From Neurospora intermedia (Eukaryota; Ascomycota; Sordariomycetes; Sordariales; Sordariaceae): a DNA stretch of 64,000 nt. Of this stretch, positions 11,706 through 21,541 are shown piece by piece. Under the pieces are notes generated by a model. The model had not been told where the DNA came from. It searched no databases and saw only the letters and a program-made list of their open reading frames with translations. The stretch is taken from assembly GCA_037102815.1 (NCBI GenBank), contig BTPP01000002.1:1736001-1800000 (forward strand), in the 5' to 3' direction. Both the position numbers and the translations under genes were made by a program. Position 1 is the stretch's first letter; every line of letters begins with the position of its first letter.

Positions 11706-12068
11706 GAACGGGTTGTTGTGGCTGGATGGATTTGGATAAGATAAAAGGTCTTGAGAAGAGATGGGTGAATGGGCAATGGACGGAATGGAACAAAGTGCAT
11801 TATCAGTCAGACTAAGGTACTAGGAACATATACCCCAGGAGAGAGTATGGATGTGGAGGTGGGAATGGGAATGCAATACAAGCTGGATATATTTCTTTGT
11901 TTACACACAGGAGACCGAACTGGTTGGTGATGTGGATGCAAGGAGTGGCTTGTTTTCTTTTTGTTGGTGATGGTGCTCCTTGTGTTATTCGCATGAATCT
12001 TTGAGCAACAGCACAAGGTCATTCCAAGCTTATAAGTGGACATTTTGCACGGCCAATCACACAAAAAA
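11706..12068. other. Spacer between dbp-7 and tRNA-Lys
   Basis: This 363-bp stretch holds the dbp-7 3' untranslated region and the upstream region of the tRNA. I see no ORF of note. Confidence 0.5.
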
Positions 12069-12170
12069 GCCCGCGTGGCGCAATTGGTTAGCGCGTCAGA
12101 CTTTTAAGAAGCCTGTAAAAAGGCCTTCTAAGCCATCTGAATGTTGCGAGTTCGAGTCTCGCCGTGGGCG
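12069..12170 (+). tRNA. tRNA-Lys(UUU), intron-containing
   Basis: A full cloverleaf can be drawn. The acceptor stem is GCCCGCG (12069-12075) with CGTGGGC (12163-12169) and discriminator G. The D stem is GCGC/GCGC, the anticodon stem TCAGA/TCTGA, and the loop C-T-TTT-A-A has the anticodon at 12103-12105. The T arm is GCGAG-TTCGAGT-CTCGC. A 28-nt intron (12107-12134) follows base 37, the standard eukaryotic position. T runs at about 12173-12177 and 12183-12188 can serve as Pol III terminators. Confidence 0.96.
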
Positions 12171-12500
12171 ATTCTTTTTGCACTTTTTTCTTTCTTTTTT
12201 CCAGGTTTGTCATTTCTCTTTTTTTCTATCTTCCTCTCTCATGTTCACCAATCCCATTCATTGTTCTTTTACAGCTTCGTATCATTTTTGAGTGTCTGTT
12301 TGTTCCTCTATTTGTCAAGCTCACCATCGACGTCATATATGCGTCTGTCTCGACACATGCAAAAGTGCAGACATCATTCTCATTTTGTTTTTTGCACATT
12401 TTTCCTCAATGCAAGTGAACACCAGTATCCAAATCCCATTCTTCCTCCACAAAATTAACCAAAACCGTCCACACACATCAACACCACCACATTATCCCCC
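12171..12500. other. Spacer, pyrimidine-rich
   Basis: A T/C-rich stretch with the tRNA terminator and the 3' flank of the Zn2Cys6 gene on the opposite strand. No gene is seen. Confidence 0.5.
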
Positions 12501-14855
12501 TCAAAACCCCCTCAACCCCCAATCCGGCAACACACCAGCAATATGTTTCCCCAACAAATCGTCATAAATCGCGCTCCCACCCGGTAACCGATGAATCAAC
12601 CCTCTGATCCACTCCAAATCCCCCCTTTCCTCTTCTTCCTGCCGTTCCCTTGTCATTACCTCTAGCAACGACCCCGTCGCCGTCGGCCCAGAAAACCTCC
12701 TGCGATCCTCCAAAGGCACCTTGGCAAGTACATCCACCATGGCGCAAGCGACATCAAACACCTTCTCTGTTAATCCGACGCCATGCACGCGGATGCTTTC
12801 TAGAGGCAAGGATTTGGTGACTTGGACGAGCTCGTGAGCGATGGAGAGGGGGTGGTGGTAGGTTAGTGATTCCTTGATGGTAGCAGGGGAATGGGAAGCT
12901 ACCAAGGGTACGGAAGGAGAAGAAGGAAGAGGAAGACGGGGAGGGGGAGGGGGAGGGAGAGGGGGAGGGATCAATAACCCGATGCGTAAGCGGATTTGCC
13001 AGAGGATCACGCGCAGCCAGAGTTGGGTGATTTTCAGGTTGGCTATTTGGGTTGTGTGGAGGTGGCTGGCGGGGGTGGGAAGGAGGGAAGGGGCTGTTGT
13101 GTTTGGAGGAGGAGGAGAAGGAGGAGATGGTGGTGGTCGTGGAGGGGAAGAAACACACACGGTCGAATCCATCAGGTGTCCATCTGGTGACATGGACGGG
13201 AGAGAAACCGGACCCGGACCTGAACTCAAACCCGAACCTGAACTAGGACCAGGCACCGCCTCCGCAATCGCTCTTTCCACCACATCCAACGGCCCCGCCA
13301 CCATCGCCGGACTCCCAAATGCGCTGCTCGAGGTCATCGTCACCTCCTGATTCAACAACGCCATAAACCCCGTATCCAACGGCCTGAACAGCGCCACCAA
13401 GCTAGCCAGCCCTGTCAACTCCGGGTCGTCAGCAGTACAGCCCCCCAAATCTAGAGGTAGTAGCGATGGCGTGGTGGGCGTAATCTGCAGCGTTATCGGT
13501 CTCCGATACCTAATCCCATGCGACCTTTCGCTCACCAAAAGTACCCAAAATAACCTATCCGCCAGGGTTTTCCTTAGCCGCGTCATCTCACCCACTCTTT
13601 TCCCATCTTCTTCTTCTTCTTGTTCTTCTTCTTTGTCTTGTTTTCTTTCTTTCACAGATCCAGGTCCAGAAGAATCATCATCACAACCAACAACTCTCAA
13701 AACAAGCCACAGCGTCGTCGCCTCCCTTAACCAAAAAAAGGCCTGAGAGTGATGAAACAGCACCGCGTGACAGGCGTACAAGAAAAAAGTAATCAGCACC
13801 CTTTCTAACGTCGGGGCAAACCTTTTTGGTGGTGTACCTGCACCTGTGCCTGTACCTGTACCTGTACCCGAAGCCAAAAGTTGACGATGGTGGCTGGCTT
13901 GTGCTTCTTCAAAGAGTAAACGGCCGTAAACGGAGTTGGAGTGCGGGATGCCGATGGAGGTGAAGAGACAATGGGAAGGCTGTTCGATTTGGAGGAGGGT
14001 CAGGGCGCAGAGAGAGAGGAGTAAGGTTTGGGCTTCGGCGCCTTGGTCATCGAGAGGTAGAGGTTGGCTGAGCTGGGGGGAGGAAGAGATGTGGAGGAGG
14101 TGGTTGATGTAGGTAGGGGTGAGGATGGGAATGGTGGGGTAGAGGCGGGAGAAGAAGCGGGTGATGCAGTGGTCGAGTACTGGCTTGGGAGGGAGGGTGA
14201 TGTGCTGCTGTTGTTGATGATGATGCTGCTGCTGAACCTGGTGAGGAGAGCTGGCTGATGCTGCACCGCCGGAGAGAGGGTAGTTAACCAGACTCTCGGG
14301 GCTGGCTGGGAGCTGGGTGAAGGACCAGGTCGTTGTTGTTGTTGTCGTCGTCGTCCCTGTTGAAGCTGTGGCTGTAGCGGGTGCCAGTCCGCCGGCATGG
14401 GCATGAGATCTGGGCAGTAGAACATATGTCTGCGTCTGGTGGTGTTGTCCATGTTGTCGACTTCCACTTTGATGACACCCAATCATCCTCTCGCTCCTGA
14501 GACATTGATCCTCCAATCCGACACCGATGCACCTCTGACATGGCCTCGATTCGCTACATCCCTTTTGCAGTCTTCTGCATCGTTGACAGGCCTTGGACAC
14601 CTGGGCTCTCTTCTTCTGTGTTCGTACTGGACCTGGGCCTGAACCTGGACCGGAAGCTGCTGCTGCTGATGCTACTGAAGGTATGTCACCGTGATGCGAC
14701 GGCATGAACGCTACCGCATTGGACGAAGAAAACGAACCGCCGCTTGTAGGTGCGGGTACGGGTTGAGCCGAATGGCCAGCAGTCGCAGGAGCGGTTTCCT
14801 CCTCGGGGACATGTCGGTTGACGAACGCGTTATCGTCATAGTCATTCTCACCCAT
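12501..14855 (-). CDS. Zn(II)2Cys6 transcription factor, candidate regulator of the MAL-like cluster
   Basis: A single-exon 784-residue protein. The binuclear zinc cluster has cysteines at about residues 90, 93, 100, 106, 109 and 118 (spacing C2C6C5C2C8C). A basic stretch, RTQKKRAQVSK, comes just before it. From about residue 225 (LDHCITRFFSRLYPTIPIL) the middle region resembles the fungal-specific regulatory domain of sugar-related C6 factors. Much of the rest is low complexity: Gly-Ser-Pro runs, a GTGTGTGTG peptide, an acidic Glu run and poly-Pro tracts. Its 5' end faces the 3' end of a maltose-type permease 777 bp away. Position suggests control of the permease and maltase, but the zinc cluster is not of the AmyR/MalR type I would expect, so the target is an inference. 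Confidence 0.88.
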   Translation of the reverse strand: MGENDYDDNAFVNRHVPEEETAPATAGHSAQPVPAPTSGGSFSSSNAVAFMPSHHGDIPSVASAAAASGPGSGPGPVRTQKKRAQVSKACQRCRRLQKGCSESRPCQRCIGVGLEDQCLRSERMIGCHQSGSRQHGQHHQTQTYVLLPRSHAHAGGLAPATATASTGTTTTTTTTTWSFTQLPASPESLVNYPLSGGAASASSPHQVQQQHHHQQQQHITLPPKPVLDHCITRFFSRLYPTIPILTPTYINHLLHISSSPQLSQPLPLDDQGAEAQTLLLSLCALTLLQIEQPSHCLFTSIGIPHSNSVYGRLLFEEAQASHHRQLLASGTGTGTGTGAGTPPKRFAPTLERVLITFFLYACHAVLFHHSQAFFWLREATTLWLVLRVVGCDDDSSGPGSVKERKQDKEEEQEEEEDGKRVGEMTRLRKTLADRLFWVLLVSERSHGIRYRRPITLQITPTTPSLLPLDLGGCTADDPELTGLASLVALFRPLDTGFMALLNQEVTMTSSSAFGSPAMVAGPLDVVERAIAEAVPGPSSGSGLSSGPGPVSLPSMSPDGHLMDSTVCVSSPPRPPPSPPSPPPPNTTAPSLLPTPASHLHTTQIANLKITQLWLRVILWQIRLRIGLLIPPPLPPPPPPRLPLPSSPSVPLVASHSPATIKESLTYHHPLSIAHELVQVTKSLPLESIRVHGVGLTEKVFDVACAMVDVLAKVPLEDRRRFSGPTATGSLLEVMTRERQEEEERGDLEWIRGLIHRLPGGSAIYDDLLGKHIAGVLPDWGLRGF

Positions 14856-15632
14856 GTCGTCGCCTATCGCCCAAAAGCGTTGTCCTACTCTCCCATGGTG
14901 AGTTTAAATATGCCGCCGGTGCCAGTCCCTGCCCTCTTCCCGTCCCGTCCCCAACCAGGAAATCGGGTCAAAGACGCGCCTCTTGGGATCGGTCTTAAGG
15001 CACACGCGAGAAACGTGCGAGGGTATCTTTGTGTTGCCGAGCTCCGCTACGGTCCGTCCCACTAATGACTGGCGAAAATGGTGGTGGAAAAGGAGAAGAA
15101 GGCCACAGGTTCGCAAGCCGCCTAGAATCGGACATGGTGATGGGATGACATAAATGTCGCTCAAATGAAACCCTGCCCTTCGTTTCAAGTTTTACGGCAT
15201 TATACCGGCTATATTGACTTGGCACTAGCCCCTAAAGAGTCACCAAACCGCCTGAAAAGGGAAACAGAGCGGCTGCCTAGAATGGAGGCAAATGTGGTAT
15301 TGAAGTAATCATCCACGGCATCAACAGATATTGTGTCTGGTAAGCATCCGTTTACGTGTCAAGTCGGTGTCGACTACAGTTCGTTTACATGGGCTCATCC
15401 CGGCTTCGCTCTTCGCAAGATATATTTTTCCACGTTGAAGCGGTTATCGAGTCCGAAGCCACGACCGGCCATCGTTACTCACCCCCAAACTTGGCTTCGT
15501 TCTCTCCGAATGATCAGAGACACTCACACTTCCTCACTGGCTGTGATCAGGAACCGACAATTTTCAATACAGCAAAGGTATCATTGAGTCGCTTTCAATC
15601 TGGCATCAGACTTTTCTCTCTAACCTCATCCT
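14856..15632. other. Promoter region of the Zn2Cys6 gene
   Basis: A 777-bp spacer upstream of the regulator and downstream of the permease, both on the minus strand. No convincing ORF or repeat is seen. Confidence 0.5.
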
Positions 15633-17508
15633 TTAAGCCTCGATTTCCTTCCCCTCATGACTCTCCATCTTCTCAAGCGACATCTTCTTCTCACCATGAC
15701 TGCGCAAGTCAAAAGGATCAACTTTGGTCTTCCTAAACTTCCTCGCTGTCACCTTCTTCTCAAACAAAATATCCAACTCGGCATATGTCCTCCCCTTCGG
15801 CTCCGGCAGTCTAAAGAACACCCATATAGCCGACAACAAGCAGCTGCCCGCCCAGAAGAACGCCGTCCTAGCGCCCCAATTCCACGCCGTTGAGCTCAGC
15901 TGGTAATTCGTCATTACATTGACAAAGATGTTGCTAGCATTGTACGCCGCACGGGCAAGCACGATGGTCTTGGCCTTGAGACGAGTCGACGACAGCTCGG
16001 AGATGAGACAGTACGTCACTGGGCCGACAGCGAAGTCGTAGACGAACGTGAACGCGATGAGCACGCCGCCGATGGCCCACACAGAGGCCTTGTTTCCGCC
16101 AAAGGAGAGACAGCCGACGATGACGAGCAGACAGAACTGCGCGCAGAGACCGCTGAAATGAATGCGCCGACGGCCGACGCGCGACATGAGGAACCACGAC
16201 CCGGCGGTGCCAACCATACCGAGGGCGTACTGGCCCATAGAGAGCGAGAACGAGTTGCTCGGGTCCATGCCGGCTTGCGTGAGGAAGTAGGAGAAGTAAC
16301 CCATCAGGTTCTGGCCGCCGAGGGTCTGAACAAGCCAAATGCCCACGACAATTTCCGTACGGCGAAGATCGATACCCCTGAAGCAATCGCGAAAAGTGAC
16401 ACCCTCCTTCAGCTGCTTCTCGAGCTCATTGGTATGCTCAATCATAGCCAGCGTCTCATCCACGTTGAACCCGGGTTGATTCCTCGAAGTCAAACGGAGC
16501 AGCGACTGCTTGGCCTCCTCCCTCCTGTTATGTCGGACATACCACCAAGGCGACTCGGGAGCAAAGACGAGCCCGGCGAGGATGGGAATCGGCCACACCC
16601 ACTGCACGCCAAAGGGGATCCTGTACGCCCATTGATCGGTCCGGCCCACGGAGCCCTTGTTGACGGCGGCGGCGAAGAACTGGCCAATTACCCAGCACAT
16701 GTTGATGAAGGTTGTCAGGTACGGGCGAAGCACCATCGGCGCAACCTCGGAGGCATAGGCGGGTGTAACGCTCTGAAAGGCACCCCAGGGGATACCTGTT
16801 TTTGGTTCGGACCGAGCGAAGGTGGTTAGCAAGCATACAACGCAACGTTGACCTTCCATCAGGTATGCTATACTACATCCCGAAACTGCCTTGTGTATGT
16901 CGACCCTTGCGAGGAAACGGGTCGGTACATCCATAGAAGACGGACAGGCTCGTAAGTAAAACCAACTCACCACAAAGAATCTCCCCAACCACCAACACCT
17001 TCACATTCGGCGCAAAAAACAAGACAAAAATAAAGGCAATCATCATCACCAGACTCGCAATCGTCGTCTTCTTGTACCCAATCCGATCAGCCGCCCACCC
17101 CGCAAAGATCAAGCCAAAAATCTCTCCGGCTCTTGCCCCGTTGGACAGACCCGACTGCCAAGCAGCGGAAACGGCGTACTTGCCCGTGGCCGGGTTGAGC
17201 TCGCCGAATTTCTTGTTGAAGACGGGAGAGGCGTATAGACTTCCCAGGAGGGCGAGGTCGTAGCCTTCCATGATCAAGGTCGAGGAGAGTAGGACGGACC
17301 AGCCGATGGCTTTGGGGTAGAGCTGGATGGCGCGGAGGAGGGTCATTTCGTGCTCGGTGTCGGCGGCGTGTTTGGCTTCGACGAGGACGATGTCGTCGTC
17401 TTGGATTTGGGCTTGGGCTTGGGCTTGGGGGAGAGTGGCGGTGGTGTTGGTGGTGCCCGCCTCTGTGGCCTCTACAGGCGAAGAGGTAAGGGGTTTTTGG
17501 TCCGCCAT
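15633..17508 (-). CDS. MFS sugar permease, alpha-glucoside/maltose:H+ symporter type
   Basis: Exons 16971-17508 and 15633-16795 (intron 16796-16970, GTGAGT..CAG, 175 bp) give 566 residues. The splice restores GEILCGIPWGAFQS, a junction conserved in the family. Signatures include EGYDLALLGSLYASP (first TM region), PESPWWYVRHNRREEA after TM6, SRVGRRRIHFSG, and PEPKGRTYAELDILFEKK at the C-terminal end. These place it in the sugar porter family near yeast MAL31/MPH-type transporters, which import maltose and other alpha-glucosides with protons. The N-terminus has an AQAQAQ repeat. It is divergently oriented to a GH13 maltase, with a Zn2Cys6 factor downstream. Substrate is inferred from family and neighbours. 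Confidence 0.92.
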
Positions 17509-19270
17509 TGCGGTGGTGGAAGAGTGCTGACCTCGGCCAAAAACTATGAGGAAGATGATTCAGGAGGAAGCGATGAGAGAATATCCAAGTCCCAAAAGAG
17601 CCTGTGAATGGAGAAAAAAAAAAGAAAGAAAAAAACGGAAAGAATGACAAAATGGGGTCTGGAAATCGTGCGCCTTTATGTGTGCAGACACAGGCATCGT
17701 GGTCCAGTATCAAGGGGAGATGATTCCCAAAAAGGGTCGAATAGACGGTGTTAGTGGTCTGCTCGGCGGTAGGTGGATCGTCATCGGCATTGCGACACAT
17801 TGCCCCGAGAATCCAGGCCAGTCCAACCACGTTGCTTGTTTGAGGGGGGGGGGGGGGGGGGGGAGGAGGTAGGGGGGAAACAAAAAGCCAGCCTCCGCCC
17901 TCCGTCCTTCGGGTGCGACAACCGTGATCGTGCTCTGTACCCAAATCTGACCAGAACAGACTGATGATACGTTTCCCGGGTCTGAAAAAAATCAATAGCT
18001 TCGCTCAACCTTAACCATTACCATCTATTCCAGGGTGACATCACATTCCACACATCATCACCCCGCCAAAAAGGGATTATAAATATTCTGCGGCACACAT
18101 AGTGCAGTCTAGTCTAGACGGTCTGGTCACTGGTCACATCATAGGTTGTATGTTCTTTGATCCATTCCCCATTCCCCGCACCCCACGTTTTAGTGTAGTC
18201 GCTCAGGTTCACAAATCCGGGGTAAGGGGGGGGATCTCGTTTTCCCTTGTCTCGCCGTTTTGCCCCGGCACATGCATGGCACATGGCGATTTTTCATATG
18301 AGCCAGAGTGCTGGGCCGTTCGCTGTGATTGACTGTGAAAGAATGTCTGGAAACCAATAAAGTTGAGGGGGAAAAAATAGACCAAGCCAGTGACGTCTGT
18401 GGATCTGTCAGAAAGAATGAGGAGGGTTGCATTGGGGACAAGGGTGTCGGAGTTCTTGGCCCTTTGATCATGCAAACGACACACTCTTTTTGGGCCGGAG
18501 GGTTGTTAAGCCAATGAGACTCTCGGGTCATGACTTCGCTATGTGGAGGATACTTGGCGAGTATCATCAGCAGCGCACTTAATCGGTCTCTTCGAGCAAT
18601 GCACTGTTAGAGTCCTCGTACCTCCGGACTTCCAAAAGCGGCACCAACAAGATCGTACAAGCGACAAGGAGGTCGGAGATTGAAAGACATTGATATCAAA
18701 GACAGTGGCAACCACAGTCCCAACACCAGGAAGTTCATTCAACCAGACGAAGAGATGAACCGAGGCGATATGTTTACAGCACCTGAGCTCCAACTCCGAT
18801 ATGGACACTCCGACTTCAATTTCTATGGAGTGGGATCCCAGCTAGCCGAAAGTCTGCTTTTGGTCTCGCTAATGAGGATTTTCCTACTCCTAGCATCTGA
18901 TACTTAATGCTCTTCGTGGATAAGTGCAGTGTAGAGGTAGGATCGTACCCCTCTTTCAAGACGTTGTATGAAGATCGTACCAGGAAGTCTCCCCTCTTCA
19001 ACCTTTCGTCTTCATCTGTACTCCAGTAGTTGGGGTTAGACTCTCCTCATTGACTGTCTTTATTACACACCCCTAGAGACTTTAAGAACTCAAAACCTTT
19101 GTTCACTTGCCTGGGCGCTCCCTACTTCCACCAGACTTCATCTGTTTTGATCGATGACAAAAGCCTGATCTCACTGTGTGAGCATATCGATTCAGAAATT
19201 GATAACGGGTCGAGGCTTACAAAATATTGAAGTATCGGACTCAATCAACCTGAGCTCAACCTGATCCACC
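17509..19270. promoter_or_regulatory. Shared divergent promoter of permease and maltase
   Basis: 1762 bp separate the two divergent starts, with no convincing gene inside. Four matches to the CreA/CRE-1 consensus SYGGRG cluster at 18174-18179, 18181-18186, 18217-18222 and 18263-18268. A run of 20 G at 17844-17863 lies about 340 bp upstream of the permease start. Long divergent promoters of this kind commonly serve co-regulated permease/hydrolase pairs. Carbon-catabolite control is inferred from the motif only. Confidence 0.5.
17844..17863 (+). repeat. G20 homopolymer
   Basis: Twenty consecutive G on the plus strand, followed by more G-rich sequence to 17877. It lies upstream of the permease. 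Such tracts vary in length and can form quadruplexes. Confidence 0.95.
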
Positions 19271-21097
19271 ATGGGTTCCGTAAACGACACCTCCCTTTGC
19301 GTAGGCAAGATTCCTTGGTGGAAAGAAGCTGTCTTCTACCAAGTCTACCCGGCCAGTTTCAAAGACACCAACAATGACGGCTGGGGTGACATCCCCGGCC
19401 TCATCGCCAAAATCGACTACCTCCACGACCTAGGCGTCGATTGCGTGTGGCTGTCTCCCATGTTCGAGTCTCCCCAAAAAGACATGGGCTACGACATCTC
19501 CGATTACCAAGCCGTCTACTCCCGCTATGGCACCCTCTCCGACGTCGACAACCTGATCGCCGCCTGCCACGCCCGCGGCATGAAGCTGATTCTCGACCTG
19601 GTCGTCAACCACACCTCCGACCAACACCCGTGGTTCCAAGAATCGCGCTCCTCCAAAACCAACCCCAAGCGCGACTGGTATATATGGAAGCCGGCCCGCT
19701 ACAAGGCCAACGGGAACCGCATGCCGCCCACCAACTGGCGCAGCTACTTTGCCGGTCCCACCTGGACCTGGGACGAGCTGACCCAAGAGTACTACCTGCA
19801 CCTGTACGACACTTCCCAACCCGACCTGAACTGGGAGAACGAGGAGTGTCGCAAGGCCATCTACAACGAGGCCATGCGCTTTTGGCTTGATCGCGGCGTC
19901 GACGGCTTTCGCATCGACACCATCAACAAGTACTCCAAGCGTACCGACTTTCCTGATGCGCCAGTGACAATGCCAGGCGAGACGGACCAGCCCGCCGCGG
20001 AGATGTGGTGCAACGGCCCGCGCATTCACGAGTTCATCCGCGAAATGAACGAGCAGGTGCTGGCGCCGTACAATGCCGTCTCGGTGGGCGAGCTATCCAA
20101 CACGCCGCTGCCGAGCCAGGTCCTGCCGTATGTGTCGGCTACGGCCAAGGAGCTGGACATGGTGTTTGAGTTCAGCACCATCCGCTTGGGCACGGGCGGG
20201 CCGTTTCATGGCAAGTATCTTTATAGAGAGTTCCCGCTGTCGGAGCTGAAAGCGTATGTGGCGACGTGGCAGCAGTGGCTGGAGGGTACGGATGGGTGGC
20301 ACACGGTGTTTTGCGAGAATCATGATAACGGAAGGGCGGTGTCAAGGTTTGGAGATGATTCGAGTGTGGAGTCGTGGGAGGCGAGCGCAAAGACCATTGC
20401 GTTGTGGCAGGCGACGCTGACGGGGACGATTTTCTTGTATCAGGGGCAGGAGATTGGTATGGTCAATATGCCGAAGGAGTGGCCGATTGAGCAGGAGTAT
20501 AAGGATGTTGAGAGCTTAAATTTCTACAGAGAGGCCAAGGCGTCTGGGGATGCAGAGAGGATAAGGAAAACGGAGGAGGGTCTGAGGATTCTGGCGAGAG
20601 ATCACTCGAGGATACCGATGCAGTGGGATGCATCGCCCAATGCGGGCTTCACATCTGCTGGAGTGTCGCCGTGGATGAGAGTGCATGATGGGTTCAAAGA
20701 TCTGAATGTGGAGAATCAGGAGGGAGAGGATGAGTCGATCCTAGGGTTCTACAAGAAGATCTTGAAGTTGAGGAAGGAGTACGCCGGGCTGTTCGTGCAT
20801 GGTGCGTTCAGGCCTGTACTGCAAGAGGACGAGACACTGTTTGTTTATGTCAAGGACGATCAAGGTCCGGAAGCGAGTGGTGTCCTGGCAGACAAAAGGA
20901 GGAAGGCGTTAGTTATCATGAATTTCTCTGGAAAACCGGCTATCCTTCAGGAGCATAATCTCGATGTGGCAGCCACGCTGGGATGCAAGCACGGGGAGGA
21001 GTGGCTGTTGGTGACTACTCTGAAGAAGAAGGATTTGTCTAGTATGGAAGCTGGCACATTGAAGCCATGGGAAAGCAGAGTGTATCTGAGCTATTAA
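19271..21097 (+). CDS. GH13 alpha-glucosidase (maltase / oligo-1,6-glucosidase)
   Basis: A single-exon 608-residue enzyme with a strong start context (CACCATGG). It opens with WWKEAVFYQVYPASFKD, the standard start of GH13 maltases, then DLVVNHTSDQHPWF. The catalytic triad is visible: nucleophile Asp216 in DGFRIDTIN, acid/base Glu274 in SVGELSN, and Asp352 in ENHDNGRAVSRFGDD. It continues through TLTGTIFLYQGQEIGM and RDHSRIPMQWD to a C-terminal beta domain. Length and spacing match yeast maltases (about 584 residues). No signal peptide is seen, so it should act in the cytosol on imported maltose or isomaltose, splitting it to glucose. It pairs with the divergent permease. Confidence 0.95.
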   Translation: MGSVNDTSLCVGKIPWWKEAVFYQVYPASFKDTNNDGWGDIPGLIAKIDYLHDLGVDCVWLSPMFESPQKDMGYDISDYQAVYSRYGTLSDVDNLIAACHARGMKLILDLVVNHTSDQHPWFQESRSSKTNPKRDWYIWKPARYKANGNRMPPTNWRSYFAGPTWTWDELTQEYYLHLYDTSQPDLNWENEECRKAIYNEAMRFWLDRGVDGFRIDTINKYSKRTDFPDAPVTMPGETDQPAAEMWCNGPRIHEFIREMNEQVLAPYNAVSVGELSNTPLPSQVLPYVSATAKELDMVFEFSTIRLGTGGPFHGKYLYREFPLSELKAYVATWQQWLEGTDGWHTVFCENHDNGRAVSRFGDDSSVESWEASAKTIALWQATLTGTIFLYQGQEIGMVNMPKEWPIEQEYKDVESLNFYREAKASGDAERIRKTEEGLRILARDHSRIPMQWDASPNAGFTSAGVSPWMRVHDGFKDLNVENQEGEDESILGFYKKILKLRKEYAGLFVHGAFRPVLQEDETLFVYVKDDQGPEASGVLADKRRKALVIMNFSGKPAILQEHNLDVAATLGCKHGEEWLLVTTLKKKDLSSMEAGTLKPWESRVYLSY

Positions 21098-21541
21098 GAG
21101 CGGATGAGCACCATGTCAAGAAATCCAAGATCCTTGCCAGCCAACGGAATCCTATCTTCTGGTTCAGCGAAGTGGTGTCGCGATGCAATGTCACCTCCAG
21201 TTATTCGTCTTTGTCCAACAAATCGCCTCCATGTAGTCATGACTATCCTGAAGGTGATTAAGGAGAAGGCGGAACTTAAGAGTGGATTTAATGTTTGGTT
21301 CAAAAGGCCGATGCGGCAGTGTTTGGAAGATATAGTAGTAGTATTACAGTCTTTCGTACAATCTCGGGTTGTAGCCAAACGTTGCGGTCTTCCTGACCCA
21401 AATCCATGATCAGCAAATCCCAGAAGTAGGACATAAAAGTACCCAACTTTTGTAATCTCCTCATTTCCCCATCCCACTACAATCCTGAACCTGAATCGTT
21501 CCTCTCATTACCTTCCTTATCCCAACATCAGACCATCCTCA
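21098..21541. other. Convergent spacer (maltase / PEBP gene)
   Basis: 444 bp between two converging 3' ends. It should hold both 3' untranslated regions; nothing else is seen. Confidence 0.5.

Noticed and set aside
12874-13350. 158-codon plus-strand Gly-rich ORF
   Set aside because: Antisense shadow of the Pro-rich part of the Zn2Cys6 gene.
17087-17995. 302-codon minus-strand ORF over the permease first exon
   Set aside because: Frame-shifted shadow of the permease exon extended through the G20 tract; Pro/Arg/His-rich nonsense.
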